Source of the DNA: Sphingobium sp. HWE2-09
GTDB taxonomy: Bacteria > Pseudomonadota > Alphaproteobacteria > Sphingomonadales > Sphingomonadaceae
Assembly (NCBI RefSeq): GCF_035989265.1
Contig: NZ_JAYKZX010000003.1
Location: forward strand, 2,604,001-2,668,000
Length of the DNA: 64,000 nt
Reading direction: 5' to 3'
The notes beneath the pieces are model-generated. The model did not search any database. It had not been told where the DNA came from and saw only the letters and a program-made list of their open reading frames with translations. Below, one piece after another: positions 1 through 9,181 of the stretch (its first letter is position 1; every line of letters starts with the position of its first letter). A program made the position numbers and the translations under genes.

Positions 1-2
1 TG

Positions 3-749
3 ACGAAGCTGCCGTCGCGCATCAACCATCATTGGACCAAGTCGCTTGCCGCCAGCGCGGACGGCACGAAACTCTATGTCGGTATCGGCTCGAACAGCAA
101 TGTCGGCGAGCGCGGCATGGCGGTTGAGGAGGACCGGGCCGTCATCTGGGAAATCGATCGTGCGACCGGCGCGCGCCGCACCTATGCCAGCGGTATCCGC
201 AACCCCACGGCGCTCGCCATCAATCCGCAGACCCGCGCGCTCTGGTCGGTGGTCAACGAACGCGATGAACTGGGTCCGCAATTGGTGCCCGATTATCTGA
301 CGTCGGTGCGGCCGGGCGGCTTCTATGGCTGGCCCTACAGCTATTGGGGGCGCAACGCCGATCCGCGGGTGCATCCGCAAAATCCAAAGATGGTCGCAAA
401 GACGCTGCGCCCCGATTATGCGCTTGGCTCCCATGTCGCAGCTTTAGGTTTGAGCTTTGTGACGGGCGCAGGCGTCGGGCCGTTCACGCAGGGAGCTTTC
501 GTCGGCGAGCATGGCAGCTGGAACCGGCAAGATCCGTCGGGTTACAAGGTGGTGTGGATACCCTTCGTCAATGGCCGCCCGGCGGGCAAGCCGGTCGATT
601 TCCTGACTGGTTTCCTGAAGGACGGACATGCGCGGGGACGACCGGTCGGCGTCACTTACGACCCGGTACGTCGCAGCGTGATCGTCGCTGACGACGTGTC
701 GAATACGGTATGGCGAGTTGCGCCGGATCGCCCTGCATCGGCTCAATGA
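3..749 (+). CDS. PQQ-dependent sugar dehydrogenase (sorbosone dehydrogenase-like), 5' truncated
   Basis: The reading frame is already open at the window edge, so the N-terminus lies upstream. The visible 248 residues look like the C-terminal half of a glucose/sorbosone dehydrogenase beta-propeller: blade motifs such as KLYVGIGSNSN, YASGIRNPTALA, GGFYGWPYSYWG and GEHGSWNR are typical of this soluble PQQ sugar dehydrogenase family, which acts in the periplasm. The stop overlaps the start of the next gene (ATGA), suggesting co-translation. The substrate cannot be told from sequence. Confidence 0.85.
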   Translation, partial: TKLPSRINHHWTKSLAASADGTKLYVGIGSNSNVGERGMAVEEDRAVIWEIDRATGARRTYASGIRNPTALAINPQTRALWSVVNERDELGPQLVPDYLTSVRPGGFYGWPYSYWGRNADPRVHPQNPKMVAKTLRPDYALGSHVAALGLSFVTGAGVGPFTQGAFVGEHGSWNRQDPSGYKVVWIPFVNGRPAGKPVDFLTGFLKDGHARGRPVGVTYDPVRRSVIVADDVSNTVWRVAPDRPASAQ

Positions 750-1396
750 CGTCGCCTTTGCAGTGGCACGGGCCAGTGGAGCTCACGACCAACCCCGAAT
801 GGCCGCAACTTGCCATTTACGCCGTGGGGGCTGCGATCCTGCTGATCGTATTATTCAACATTCCCTTTATCGGGCGGATATTGTGTGCGCTGTTTTCGGT
901 GGGATTGCTGGCCTTGTGCCTGTTTATCCTGTTTCAGCAGGCCCCGTTCGATCCAACGCTTGCCAGATTGAAATCCAGGCTTGGCCTCGACGACCAGATG
1001 GTTTCCGGCAAGGATGTGCGCATTGCCATGAGCCGGGACGGCCATTTCTGGGCGCGGGTCAAAATCAATGGCGTGGAACGGCATATGCTAGTCGACAGTG
1101 GAGCGACCATCACAGCCATATCCCAGACCACCGCGGATAGCGCGTCCGTTGAGCGCAACACCAATATGATGCCCGTTGTCATGCAAACTGCCAACGGGGC
1201 GGTTACGGTAGCAACCGGCTCGATTGACCGATTGCACATCGGGGCCATCCAAGCGCGCAATCTCAAGGTCGTCATCTCGCCCGCGCTTGGCCCGGTCGAT
1301 ATATTAGGGATGAATTTCCTGTCGCAGCTCGCCAGCTGGCGTGTGGAAGGCCGAACATTGATCCTAGTACCACGAAGCGTATCAGAACAATCCTGA
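746..1396 (+). CDS. Membrane-anchored retropepsin-like aspartic protease
   Basis: This 216-residue protein starts at an ATG overlapping the upstream stop. Two hydrophobic segments lie near residues 20-60 (AIYAVGAAILLIVLF and a second ending LFILF). The C-terminal half carries one retropepsin motif, MLVDSGATITAIS, plus the second conserved stretch LGPVDILGMNFL. This matches the single-domain clan AA proteases (TIGR02281 type) of proteobacteria, which probably work as dimers facing the periplasm. The coupling to the sugar dehydrogenase may be only positional. Confidence 0.85.
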   Translation: MTSPLQWHGPVELTTNPEWPQLAIYAVGAAILLIVLFNIPFIGRILCALFSVGLLALCLFILFQQAPFDPTLARLKSRLGLDDQMVSGKDVRIAMSRDGHFWARVKINGVERHMLVDSGATITAISQTTADSASVERNTNMMPVVMQTANGAVTVATGSIDRLHIGAIQARNLKVVISPALGPVDILGMNFLSQLASWRVEGRTLILVPRSVSEQS

Positions 1397-1502
1397 CGTA
1401 GAGCTTTCACAAAGCCTTCTGCAACCATCGCCCTTGTGACGTAATGCTTTGACGGTGCCCTTCAGGTCGTTGTCTCCGCCAACCCGCACGCAGATTTCCC
1501 AA

Positions 1503-1533
1503 AAAAGGGGACAGGATCAAGATCCCGTCCCTT
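1503..1533 (-). terminator. Rho-independent terminator of the TonB receptor gene
   Basis: Read on the minus strand, an imperfect stem (AAAGGGACGGGATC against GATCCTGTCCCCTTT, two-base loop) is followed by a run of T. It lies about 20 bp after the receptor stop codon. Confidence 0.75.
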
Positions 1534-1551
1534 TCGTCAGATCAACGCTGA

Positions 1552-4017
1552 TCAGTAGCGGTAGCCGAGCGTGAAACCATAGGTTCGCGGCGGCAACCAG
1601 GTTGCGCCGATGACCCGCCCGGTGGAAATCGCGAAGGTAGAACTGGCCCGCAGCGTATCCGCAATATTCTTGATCCACAGCGACGCGGTGACATCCTCTT
1701 TGCTGGAGGTCCAGCGCAATGCCGCATCGAACAATGTAAACGCTTTGGCGCCTTCGCTCAGGCGATTAAACTCGGTGAAATAAATCGTGCTCTTGCCCGA
1801 CATATCGCCAGACAAGGTGACGGTGCCGATGTCGCCACCTTCCACCAGATCCAGCTCGCCATGGACATTATAGGACCATTTGGGCGAATTGCGGGTGCGA
1901 TTGCCCGCGAGTTGAATCTGGCAGCCGCCGACATTCGCGCTGCCGTCGACGCAGGGCGCGCCGAAGGCGGTGGGATCGGGGTTGGTGACGGGATTATAGG
2001 CGGGCTGTCCCGGCTGGGCGACGTTGCGGGGGTCGAGCGGATCGAGCGTCAGGAAATCCTTATACTGGCTGTCGGTATAGGACAGGCCGCCGGACAGGCG
2101 CACCCGATGCATCGGCCGCAACATCCATTCGATCTCGACGCCCTTTGCCTCTGTTCGCGCGGCATTTTCGAAGATGGTGGTATAGCCGGTGGGACCGCCG
2201 CCGATCGTCTTGTTGATCTGCAAGTCCTTGAGCTTGTACCAATAGCCCGCCAGATTGAGCGTCAACATGCGATCGAACATGTCGAGTTTCACGCCGACTT
2301 CATGGTTCTTCATCTTTTCCGGCTTTACGATCGTCGAACTGCCCGCGGCATTCTCGCCCGATCCCGCCTTAAAGCCTTCCGAATAGGTGTAATAGATAAG
2401 CGTATTGCCGTTGGGTTGCCAGTTGAGGCCGATTTCCGGGGTGAAATCCTTGAACGTCTTCTGCCGATAGGTGCCGCCTTGCGTAAAGGGCGCATCGGTA
2501 AAGGCCAAGACAGACCCCGCCGCCGGATTGGCGTTCGCGGTCATGACGACCGACATGTTGGCGGTCGATACCTTTTCATGGCTGAAGCGGCCGCCCAGTT
2601 TCAAGGTCAGATTGTTAAGGCCGATCGCCTTTTCCAGATCGAAATTGAGCTGGCCGAACGCGGCCCAGGCTTCGGTGTTGAGCCGCGAGCGCAGGCAGAC
2701 GCGATTGGGCGCAACCCCCTCGTCAAAGCCGCACAGATAATCGGCATAGGCCAGGCTGATCGAACCGGGCGCTGCGGGCTTGCCATCGATGATGGTCGGC
2801 CGCGTCGCGAGAAAGCCGATATTGCTGGCCATGCCGGACGAGGACGACAGGCCGACCTGATCGCGGGGGCGCTGATGCTCGCCGAAATAATAGAGGCCGA
2901 CGACGCCATTGACGATGTCGCTGTCATATTTGACCTGGAATTCGTTGCTCCATTGCTTGGAATTGATCGTGCGCGTCTGCACGGTCGTTGCGGTCGGCAG
3001 TTGGTTGACCACCGCGGAAATATCCAGATCCTGAATAAGCTGGGTCTTGAAATCGCGGTAATTGGCGACGTTGGTGATGGAGAAGGCGTCGCTCAGTTCC
3101 CAATTGAACGTAGCTGTATAGGATTGGCTCTTCGTATTGACCGACGGCGGCTCATCGCTGCCCAGGTCGCGCGGGCGCGTTGCAATACCGGCCGGACCAA
3201 GCGGCGCTAGGCGCGCTACGCCTGGGAAAGCGTCGCCATAATAATGGACCGCGCCGCTATTGTCGTCCTGACGAAAATATTCCGCCGAAAGCAGCAGGTC
3301 CGCCTTTTCGGAAAACAGGATCTGCGCCTGGCCGCGCACCATCTTGCGATTGAGGTCGTCGACGTCCCAATTGTTGAAGGGATCCTTGCCATAGCCGTCG
3401 CGCACTTCGCTCTTGGCCGCCAGGCGCAGGCGCAACCAGTCGGTGACGGGGCCGGAAACCGCCGCTTCGGTGTTGAGCGCCTGGTAATTGCCGTAGCTGA
3501 GGCGCGCATAGCCGCTCAGCTTGTCCGTGGGCTTGGCCGTGATGATATTGATCGACCCGCCGACGGCGTTGCGGCCATAGAGGCTGCCTTGCGGACCGCG
3601 CAGCACCTCGACCCGCTCGACATCGAACAGCGAGGTCAGTTGCGCCTCGGCCCGCGCGACATAGGCGCCATCGACATGCAGCGCGACGCCGGTGCTGCTG
3701 CCGGTGGTGGACGTATTGGCGCCTACACCGCGGATAAAGACCTTCGCTTGGTTGAAGTCGTTGCCGAAGGTGACGGACGGCACCAACTGCTGCATATCCT
3801 GCAAATTGCTGATCCCGGCATTGGCCAGCGTGTCGGCGCTCACCGCCGATACCGCAACACTGACATCCTGCAACGATTGCGCGCGCTTCTGTGCGGTTAC
3901 GATGATTTCATTATAGCCATTGTCGGCGGCGACAGTGTCTTGCGCCATGGCCGTATGCGCCATGGCCAGCACCATCGCGGACGCCGACATGGACATATTC
4001 TTGCGCAGTCGCGACAT
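1552..4017 (-). CDS. TonB-dependent receptor
   Basis: This is an outer-membrane active transporter of 821 residues from the chosen start. The ATG at 4017 follows AGGGAGAGAAG and gives a signal peptide ending in HTAMA|QD; the frame is open 90 bp further upstream but without support. A TonB-box-like EIIVTAQKR is followed by the plug domain (VSVAVSAVSADTL, VERVEVLRGPQGSLYGRNA, GGSINIITAKP) and a beta-barrel ending in an aromatic residue (TLGYRY). The form resembles the abundant sphingomonad receptors for siderophores or organic nutrients. No adjacent uptake gene identifies the ligand. Confidence 0.95.
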   Translation of the reverse strand: MSRLRKNMSMSASAMVLAMAHTAMAQDTVAADNGYNEIIVTAQKRAQSLQDVSVAVSAVSADTLANAGISNLQDMQQLVPSVTFGNDFNQAKVFIRGVGANTSTTGSSTGVALHVDGAYVARAEAQLTSLFDVERVEVLRGPQGSLYGRNAVGGSINIITAKPTDKLSGYARLSYGNYQALNTEAAVSGPVTDWLRLRLAAKSEVRDGYGKDPFNNWDVDDLNRKMVRGQAQILFSEKADLLLSAEYFRQDDNSGAVHYYGDAFPGVARLAPLGPAGIATRPRDLGSDEPPSVNTKSQSYTATFNWELSDAFSITNVANYRDFKTQLIQDLDISAVVNQLPTATTVQTRTINSKQWSNEFQVKYDSDIVNGVVGLYYFGEHQRPRDQVGLSSSSGMASNIGFLATRPTIIDGKPAAPGSISLAYADYLCGFDEGVAPNRVCLRSRLNTEAWAAFGQLNFDLEKAIGLNNLTLKLGGRFSHEKVSTANMSVVMTANANPAAGSVLAFTDAPFTQGGTYRQKTFKDFTPEIGLNWQPNGNTLIYYTYSEGFKAGSGENAAGSSTIVKPEKMKNHEVGVKLDMFDRMLTLNLAGYWYKLKDLQINKTIGGGPTGYTTIFENAARTEAKGVEIEWMLRPMHRVRLSGGLSYTDSQYKDFLTLDPLDPRNVAQPGQPAYNPVTNPDPTAFGAPCVDGSANVGGCQIQLAGNRTRNSPKWSYNVHGELDLVEGGDIGTVTLSGDMSGKSTIYFTEFNRLSEGAKAFTLFDAALRWTSSKEDVTASLWIKNIADTLRASSTFAISTGRVIGATWLPPRTYGFTLGYRY

Positions 4018-4325
4018 CTTCTCTCTCCCTGTTTTTATTACCGGATTCACCCGGCATTCTTGTCTTTTACCTTCAAACGGGGATGCATCCACAAAAATGT
4101 TTTCCAAGGATACAAATCGCCATTCGATAGCGTATTTTGGGGTTGGGCACCATTTGCGGAACGGGGCTTCGAAGCCACTTTTTCATCAGAGCACGCATGC
4201 CGACCCTGATGCATGGGTGCGCAAGATGCATGCTTTAGACGCCGTGAAAACAGCGCGCATGGAATGTTTTGAACTTAGCCAACAAGCGTTGAACAGGGCG
4301 CTTGCCGCGTAGCGACCGGACGCGA
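4018..4325. other. Intergenic region upstream of the TonB receptor
   Basis: About 308 bp with no supported gene. It must hold the receptor promoter and its Shine-Dalgarno sequence at about 4021-4030. The part from 4080 to 4300 is less GC-rich than its surroundings. I saw no clear operator or repeat in it. Confidence 0.5.
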
Positions 4326-5942
4326 TTAGCGACGTGCTTCAAGAAAGGTTGTTCTGGTTGGTTGCACCGGGCGTACGGTTGCGCGCAGTTCCCGCTCCAG
4401 CATCGTCACCATCCAGCTGCGATGTTGAAGGATGAATGTGGTAAAATCGGCCGCGCTGGCAGGATCGAAGACCGGCACCTTCCAATCGGCTTGGGGCGCA
4501 CTATAGGCTGCATCAAATGTTCCGTGTTCATCTTCGGGCGGATCGATATGACGCCCGAGAAACGCATTGCCCTTGAACCGGATATTTTTCGCCGGCGAGA
4601 AACCCGGCGCGATTTTATAGTCGGGTCCGCTGCGTCCTGCTTCATGACCGTAGCGGGCGGTGCCCAGAACCGCGAACCTGTTTTCCACGAAGCGAACATC
4701 ATTGGCCCAACCGTCCCATTGGGTAGCGATTACCATCTGTGCATCGACAGGCAGTGGGACATGGACGACATTATTCTTGATCAACACGTCCGAGACCGGG
4801 CCGGAAAGCTGAAAAATGCGACCTGCATCGTTGCGGCTGACATTGAATCGGGCGGTCGTGCCGTAATTGCCCAGATTATCCTTATCGTTGCGTCGTGGAG
4901 AGCAAATAAGCAGAAAACCGCCCGCATTGTCGTGGCTGTAATTGTAGACGAAGCTGGTCCGGCGGGAATTGAAGTCGGAGTCGAAACCCTGACCATCGTA
5001 GCGGGTGACGGTGAAGGCGGCTTCGTTGAGCTGGATGAGGCTTCGGTCGGTACTCCATTGCCAAATCGCGGCATTATAGCCCGGCGCGCGGCTCCCGGCG
5101 TAGCGCACGATATTATGTTCGATAAGCGCGCCGTCCGTGCCGCGCGGGACGATGCCATCCCCGCCCACATCCTCGACAAGATTGTCGCGGATGACAACCT
5201 TTCCGCTGGGGAACCATCGCGCGATCGTGACCTGGTCGCTGATGCCTGCGATGCCGGACCGATCGACCCGCCAGACGATGTTCCGCTCAATCTTCAGATC
5301 CTCGAACCGCGTCGCCAGTTTGGGACCAAGAGCACGAAAAACGATTCCGCCATTATCCTTGCGGTCATTGGTCCCACGAACATCATGCACATACATGTCG
5401 GTAATGCGGATGCCACGCCTGACGCCACTATCTTGCGCCGAAACCAGCACGCCAAAGCGCGGCTGCACCGGCATGGCGTCATTGGTGACCTCCAGACCGC
5501 TGACGGTTATGAATTCGGCGTTGAAAATGGCGACGCCATAGTCGGCAACGCCTCCCGCCTCGATTCGCGGCCTGGGACCGACCCCGGTTACGCCAACCGA
5601 AATTGATGCGCCGTTTCTGCCGGAACGTGTCAGGATCAGCGGTTCGCGCCACACTGATCCTGCGACGAGCAAAACAGTGTCCCCTGGCTGTAAAGGAAAG
5701 TCCTTGATCCGTTGCAGCGAACGCCACGGCGCAGTTTGGGACTGCCCATCATTTCCGTCGTTGCCAAGACTGGAATCGACATAATAGGTTGCAGCCCAGC
5801 TGTTGACTGAAACAAGCATCCCGATCCCCGCGAGACCAATCGCAATGAAGCGGCGCACCAGGCTGCGTTGGCGCGTCGCGGAGGGACATGATCGCGCGCC
5901 AGTTTTCGTCGTTGCGGCTCGAACAAAGGGCAGTATCGTCAT
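4326..5942 (-). CDS. Secreted right-handed parallel beta-helix protein
   Basis: From ATG 5942 the protein has 538 residues. A basic stretch and hydrophobic segment (LVRRFIAIGLAGIGML) ending in NSWA|ATYYVD form a signal peptide. The mature N-terminus, YYVDSSLGNDGNDG with APWRSLQRI, is the usual entry to a pectate-lyase-like right-handed beta-helix. Repeated coils follow, such as ITVSGLEVTND, IRITDMYVHD, VVIRDNLVEDVGGDGI and LIEHNIVRYAG. Such proteins bind or cleave polysaccharide, but no catalytic set is evident. The frame stays open to 6188, so another start such as 6023 is possible. Confidence 0.8.
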   Translation of the reverse strand: MTILPFVRAATTKTGARSCPSATRQRSLVRRFIAIGLAGIGMLVSVNSWAATYYVDSSLGNDGNDGQSQTAPWRSLQRIKDFPLQPGDTVLLVAGSVWREPLILTRSGRNGASISVGVTGVGPRPRIEAGGVADYGVAIFNAEFITVSGLEVTNDAMPVQPRFGVLVSAQDSGVRRGIRITDMYVHDVRGTNDRKDNGGIVFRALGPKLATRFEDLKIERNIVWRVDRSGIAGISDQVTIARWFPSGKVVIRDNLVEDVGGDGIVPRGTDGALIEHNIVRYAGSRAPGYNAAIWQWSTDRSLIQLNEAAFTVTRYDGQGFDSDFNSRRTSFVYNYSHDNAGGFLLICSPRRNDKDNLGNYGTTARFNVSRNDAGRIFQLSGPVSDVLIKNNVVHVPLPVDAQMVIATQWDGWANDVRFVENRFAVLGTARYGHEAGRSGPDYKIAPGFSPAKNIRFKGNAFLGRHIDPPEDEHGTFDAAYSAPQADWKVPVFDPASAADFTTFILQHRSWMVTMLERELRATVRPVQPTRTTFLEARR

Positions 5943-6129
5943 GGGGCGGCTGATAGCGCGCGCTGCCCGCCATTCAATTTGAAAGTCTTCGCAAGCAATA
6001 TAAATTCGGGTGTTCGCCGACATATCTTTGGTTCGACCCTTACAAGCTGGGCAGCTCAGATTTCCGTAGCCACGGCTCTTGAAGCCATTTCGCGGGTTAT
6101 AGTGCCATGGACAGAGTGGAGTTTCTCTG

Positions 6130-6480
6130 ATGACCCTATATCGCAAATTGGTCGGAGGCTTGATCCTGCTGGGCGTAACGAGTCCCATCGCCGCGCAGGA
6201 TTACAACTACGTGCCTGGGTGGGCTAATACGCACAACCATCGCTACCAAGGCGAAAAATCGGGGGAATGGGAGGCGAAGACAGTGCTGTTCAGGAAGTTG
6301 GCATCAGCCGGTCCAGACGCCGCCTGCACGCTCAAGCATTTGCCGGAGCCTGATGGCAATGTCATCGTCAATCGATATCGCAGCCTGACCCGTAAAACCA
6401 ATGAGCCAGCGGCTTTGCGATGGGCGCATGGACAGGTGGCCATTCACCATCGACAAATGAAGGCCGTCGGAAAGTGCTGA
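6130..6480 (+). CDS. Small secreted hypothetical protein
   Basis: A 116-residue protein with a clear signal peptide (LVGGLILLGVTSPIAAQ) is preceded by GGAG about 10 bp before the ATG. The mature part is Asn/His/Arg-rich with two cysteines, one of them C-terminal. I do not recognise the family. It is transcribed divergently from the beta-helix gene and is the last apparent backbone gene before the accessory region. Confidence 0.6.
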   Translation: MTLYRKLVGGLILLGVTSPIAAQDYNYVPGWANTHNHRYQGEKSGEWEAKTVLFRKLASAGPDAACTLKHLPEPDGNVIVNRYRSLTRKTNEPAALRWAHGQVAIHHRQMKAVGKC

Positions 6481-6560
6481 AACCATACTGGTTTATCTGA
6501 TCGCGAGACGGGCCGTGTCCGACCTTCTTGTAGTTGCTAAACGTCCAAATTCCAGCCTCT

Positions 6561-6663
6561 AGAGCAGTTTGCGATCCGATTGTATCGGATCAACCGCCCC
6601 AGATTATTGGTTTTACGCGATTTCCGAGTCATCAGATGATTCCATCTGATTAGAAATCGCTTC
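6561..6663 (+). repeat. Dispersed repeat, copy A
   Basis: About 103 bp that recur, in inverted orientation and with few differences, at 38983-39088. The repeat contains the near-palindrome GATCCGATTGTATCGGATC and the block CATCAGATGATTCCATCTGA. A shorter related piece lies at 39219-39262. This marks the left edge of the accessory region. Confidence 0.85.
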
Positions 6664-6710
6664 AGGTGCCGCAGGTCCGCTATCTCGACAAATGATCAAA
6701 GCCGTCGCTG

Positions 6711-6880
6711 CCGCCTCAGATGTTCGACGAGGACGAGATCGAGGTGCTTGCCCTCAGCCTGGCCGAAGTCCGTGCCTGGGGCGATCCGGCGCTGGCGTGT
6801 GCCGCCAATTCCGTCCTCGCAAAGATCGCCGCCTCGCTGCCCGACGTCCGTGAACGGCAGTCGCTCCACGCTATCGCACA
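6711..6880 (+). pseudogene. Fragment of a YafY/WYL-type transcriptional regulator
   Basis: The translated stretch PQMFDEDEIEVLALSLAEV...GDPALACAANSVLAKIAASLP resembles the linker after the helix-turn-helix of YafY/WYL regulators (usual pattern FDEDEIEALVLG...LAKI...LP). Neither the DNA-binding domain nor the WYL domain is present. The fragment begins about 50 bp after dispersed repeat A and fades where the opposite-strand gene starts. I read it as a remnant cut by insertion or deletion. The right limit is approximate. Confidence 0.55.
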
Positions 6881-7428
6881 GCTGTTTCGTCCTGAGCCAC
6901 GCTATGTTGCCCCTCTTGATCTCGCACCTTTGCGGTCAGCATGCTGCCAGGAGGAAGCGGTGGATACTCCCGCAGCCTGTCATGCAGAATCGATAGGGCT
7001 GATGCGCTGAAGGGCGGCTTCGGCAGGCACCAGTCCAACTGCTCAGCGAGAAAGGATTCTGATTCCACATCGAACTCGAAAGTGAAAATCTGTTGTGTTC
7101 CAAGACGGAGGCGACCCTTGGCCTCTGGCCACTTTCCGTTCGTATCGGGCCGGGTCACCGCCAAGCTATTTGAAAACAGGAGGAAGTGATGCACCTTCGC
7201 CCGCCCGGCAGCGACATTTTCGGCGTGACGGTGGTTCATTCCCAGCAGTTTCTTATATGGGGCGAGACAGTGATACTCGCCGTTGCCGAAAGCGCATCGC
7301 GCCAGACGCTGTTCAAGGATCGATGAACCACTGACCAGCCCTCGCTCAAATAGAGGAACAAAGCTGCTATCCAGAGCCCCTACTGCCGCCAGCAGTTCTC
7401 GATCGGAAACGATGTCGTGCCTGCTCAC
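6871..7428 (-). CDS. Hypothetical protein, second gene of a two-gene cassette
   Basis: This 185-residue ORF starts at GTG, its first bases overlapping the stop of the preceding gene (GTGA), so translation is probably coupled. Its composition looks like a soluble globular protein with cysteine and histidine pairs (ARCAFGNGEYHC) and a motif IFTFEFDVESESFLAEQ. There is no signal peptide or membrane segment. I do not recognise the family. Its 3' end overlaps the regulator remnant on the other strand. Confidence 0.5.
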   Translation of the reverse strand: MSRHDIVSDRELLAAVGALDSSFVPLFERGLVSGSSILEQRLARCAFGNGEYHCLAPYKKLLGMNHRHAENVAAGRAKVHHFLLFSNSLAVTRPDTNGKWPEAKGRLRLGTQQIFTFEFDVESESFLAEQLDWCLPKPPFSASALSILHDRLREYPPLPPGSMLTAKVRDQEGQHSVAQDETAVR

Positions 7429-7718
7429 CGCTTTCCGCCCTTCTTACGACGAGGCTTTCCTCCGGGGCGTTTCGTCGGCATCGGATGAGCACGAGGCACA
7501 GCAGTCGTAGGCCGCAGCCCATGACCAAGGCGACGTTCGATCCGTCGTTCAATTTCTGCATCAGACAGATGGGGGTTGTTGCGTTGGAGGTCGGCGCGCA
7601 TGGCCTTGATCAATTGCTCGATGGGGACATCAGCAGCCTCGACCTTATTTGCGCGGTCGAAATTACGCAGGATGTTACGGATGGCGCGCTTGGGCCCATG
7701 TGATGATATGTATGTCAT
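7425..7718 (-). CDS. Small hypothetical protein with basic C-terminus, first gene of a two-gene cassette
   Basis: This 97-residue ORF starts at ATG 7718. The middle (PIEQLIKAMRADLQRNNPHLSDAEIERRIERRLGH, in short helices) looks helical, and the tail is very basic (KRPGGKPRRKKGGKR), suggesting nucleic-acid contact. The stop overlaps the GTG of the next gene. The family is not recognised. An antitoxin or regulator role for the 185-residue partner is possible but is inference. Confidence 0.5.
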   Translation of the reverse strand: MTYISSHGPKRAIRNILRNFDRANKVEAADVPIEQLIKAMRADLQRNNPHLSDAEIERRIERRLGHGLRPTTAVPRAHPMPTKRPGGKPRRKKGGKR

Positions 7719-8467
7719 GACCCAAGGCTACTGACCTCGACCTTCCCGCCGCAACATTCACGTGCGACTGTCATCCCGACACCCTGCCATCCCGCAGATT
7801 TCCGACATTCTTGTCGATTGATCATGATTCCCAACCCGCAACTTTAACAACAATGCGGCTGCGGCCGTATGATCGGCGTCGACGATGATCCTGCCATGAT
7901 GAGGTCGAGCATGTTGATGGCTGGGACGCCTTGGATTCCCGTGCTCCATGGCGGTGTCGATCGGCTGCGACGCCTTGGTGACCACTACGTCGGCGTGCCG
8001 CAACCATGATTACCGCGACGCCAAGATCAGATACATCTGTGTATCAGATTTTCCTCGACCGCGCTGATGTCCCCGTCGATCATGATCACCTTCATCCCAA
8101 CGCGGCAGCGCTGTCCGGAGTGTCACGGTCTCGCTGATCGCGATCCGGGCAAAATAGTGCCCTTTGCATATAATATATAGAGATGGGGGCACTAATGGCC
8201 CCGGAGAGCGCAGCGTCCCCGGCGGCGGCCCGCCCGGTGGTCACATGACACTTCGGTCTATCGATCTGATCCCAGCCCCAACATGAGAACATGTCGGGCT
8301 ATCGCGGCGGCCATGCCTGCGACAGGGAACTGTCTGGGCGCTGATGTCGTGTGGATGATCGATAACTTCTCAGCCCCGACCTGCCATTCCATAAACCCGG
8401 CTGTCAGGGCCCCTCCGAAGTCGGCCATTTCCGCCACTTCAATGATCGCCGTTTTGTCACTCGTAAA
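7719..8467. other. Stretch with no supportable gene
   Basis: About 750 bp in which all frames are broken by stops. On the minus strand near 8020-8110 a short stretch reads MKVIMIDGDISAVEENLIHRC, which faintly resembles the end of a ParB-like nuclease domain (a pattern like DGD..AVEENL). It is too short to call. This may be decayed mobile DNA. Confidence 0.45.
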
Positions 8468-8800
8468 TCAGTTGGTTGCCGAATGGGGACAGATCGGTGG
8501 CGCGTCGGTTCGCCTGTAGCAGCGGCCAAAAGCAAGGCCGGTTAGTCCGACCCGCTTCTTGCCAGCCGTTTCGAAGGCTGGGGTGAGGAGAGCTTTGATC
8601 TTCCGCTCCGCGTTCCGCCAGTAGATACCCTCGCCGATCAATTCGCCAAGGTCTGAGATTAGCACCGTCACTGGCGGCTCACCTGCATCGGCCGCACGAA
8701 TGATCTCATCGGCTCTTTTATCGATCGCCCGCGACACTGCCTCCGCCACATCGGGAAACACGAACGGCGACGGTAATGGATCAGATTCGTCTGGCGTCAT
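8468..8800 (-). CDS. Hypothetical protein, third gene of a three-gene cassette
   Basis: This 110-residue ORF has its ATG overlapping the previous stop (ATGA). A helical region (FPDVAEAVSRAIDKRADEI) is followed by PVTVLISDLGELIGEGIYWRN and a basic end. No motif is recognised and there are no membrane segments. It belongs to an apparent operon reading 9595 to 8468 on the minus strand. The coupling and Shine-Dalgarno sites upstream support real genes. Confidence 0.5.
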   Translation of the reverse strand: MTPDESDPLPSPFVFPDVAEAVSRAIDKRADEIIRAADAGEPPVTVLISDLGELIGEGIYWRNAERKIKALLTPAFETAGKKRVGLTGLAFGRCYRRTDAPPICPHSATN

Positions 8801-9117
8801 TGAACGCCCGTCCCCGTCAGGCGAGCCAGCATGTCGCGCACATCGGTATAGCTGAACCGATCAGCCGAGAGATTGCTGGGCGCGAACTCGTCACCTGCAT
8901 CGACGGCTTCGCCATGTCCCATCCCCTTGAAGCAATGCTTCACACCATCGGGGCCTTCAATCTGGTAGTTGGGAGCGTGGCCGATGCCGGTGATGCCGAA
9001 GCGCACATAGCCCGCTTCGTCTCGACGAGGGCCGAAACCGAGATCGACCATTTTACCCATTACTGCGCGAAAGTAGCCGTCATCAGCCACCTTTTCCCAC
9101 TGCCTGTTATCGCTCAT
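8797..9117 (-). CDS. Hypothetical protein, second gene of a three-gene cassette
   Basis: This 106-residue protein has ATG 9117 preceded by GGAG and an A-rich spacer. It is glycine- and acid-rich with a repeated GIGHAPNYQIEGPDG/FKGMGHGEAVD look and no hydrophobic segments. I do not recognise the family. It is coupled to the downstream 110-residue gene by a 4-bp overlap and lies 65 bp after the upstream 137-residue gene. Confidence 0.5.
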   Translation of the reverse strand: MSDNRQWEKVADDGYFRAVMGKMVDLGFGPRRDEAGYVRFGITGIGHAPNYQIEGPDGVKHCFKGMGHGEAVDAGDEFAPSNLSADRFSYTDVRDMLARLTGTGVQ

Positions 9118-9181
9118 TTTCCACTCCGCTGTTGAGGTTCGTAGTCGGCAGATGAGGCCTCGTATAAAGGCCCCATCCAGA

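Noticed and set aside
1861..3210. Plus-strand frame of 449 codons
   Set aside because: Antisense to the TonB receptor barrel; no start site or motif.
4302..5606. Plus-strand frame of 434 codons
   Set aside because: Antisense to the beta-helix gene; shadow composition.
8010..8192. ParB-like remnant
   Set aside because: Only about 20 residues look similar and stops interrupt the frame, so no call is justified.
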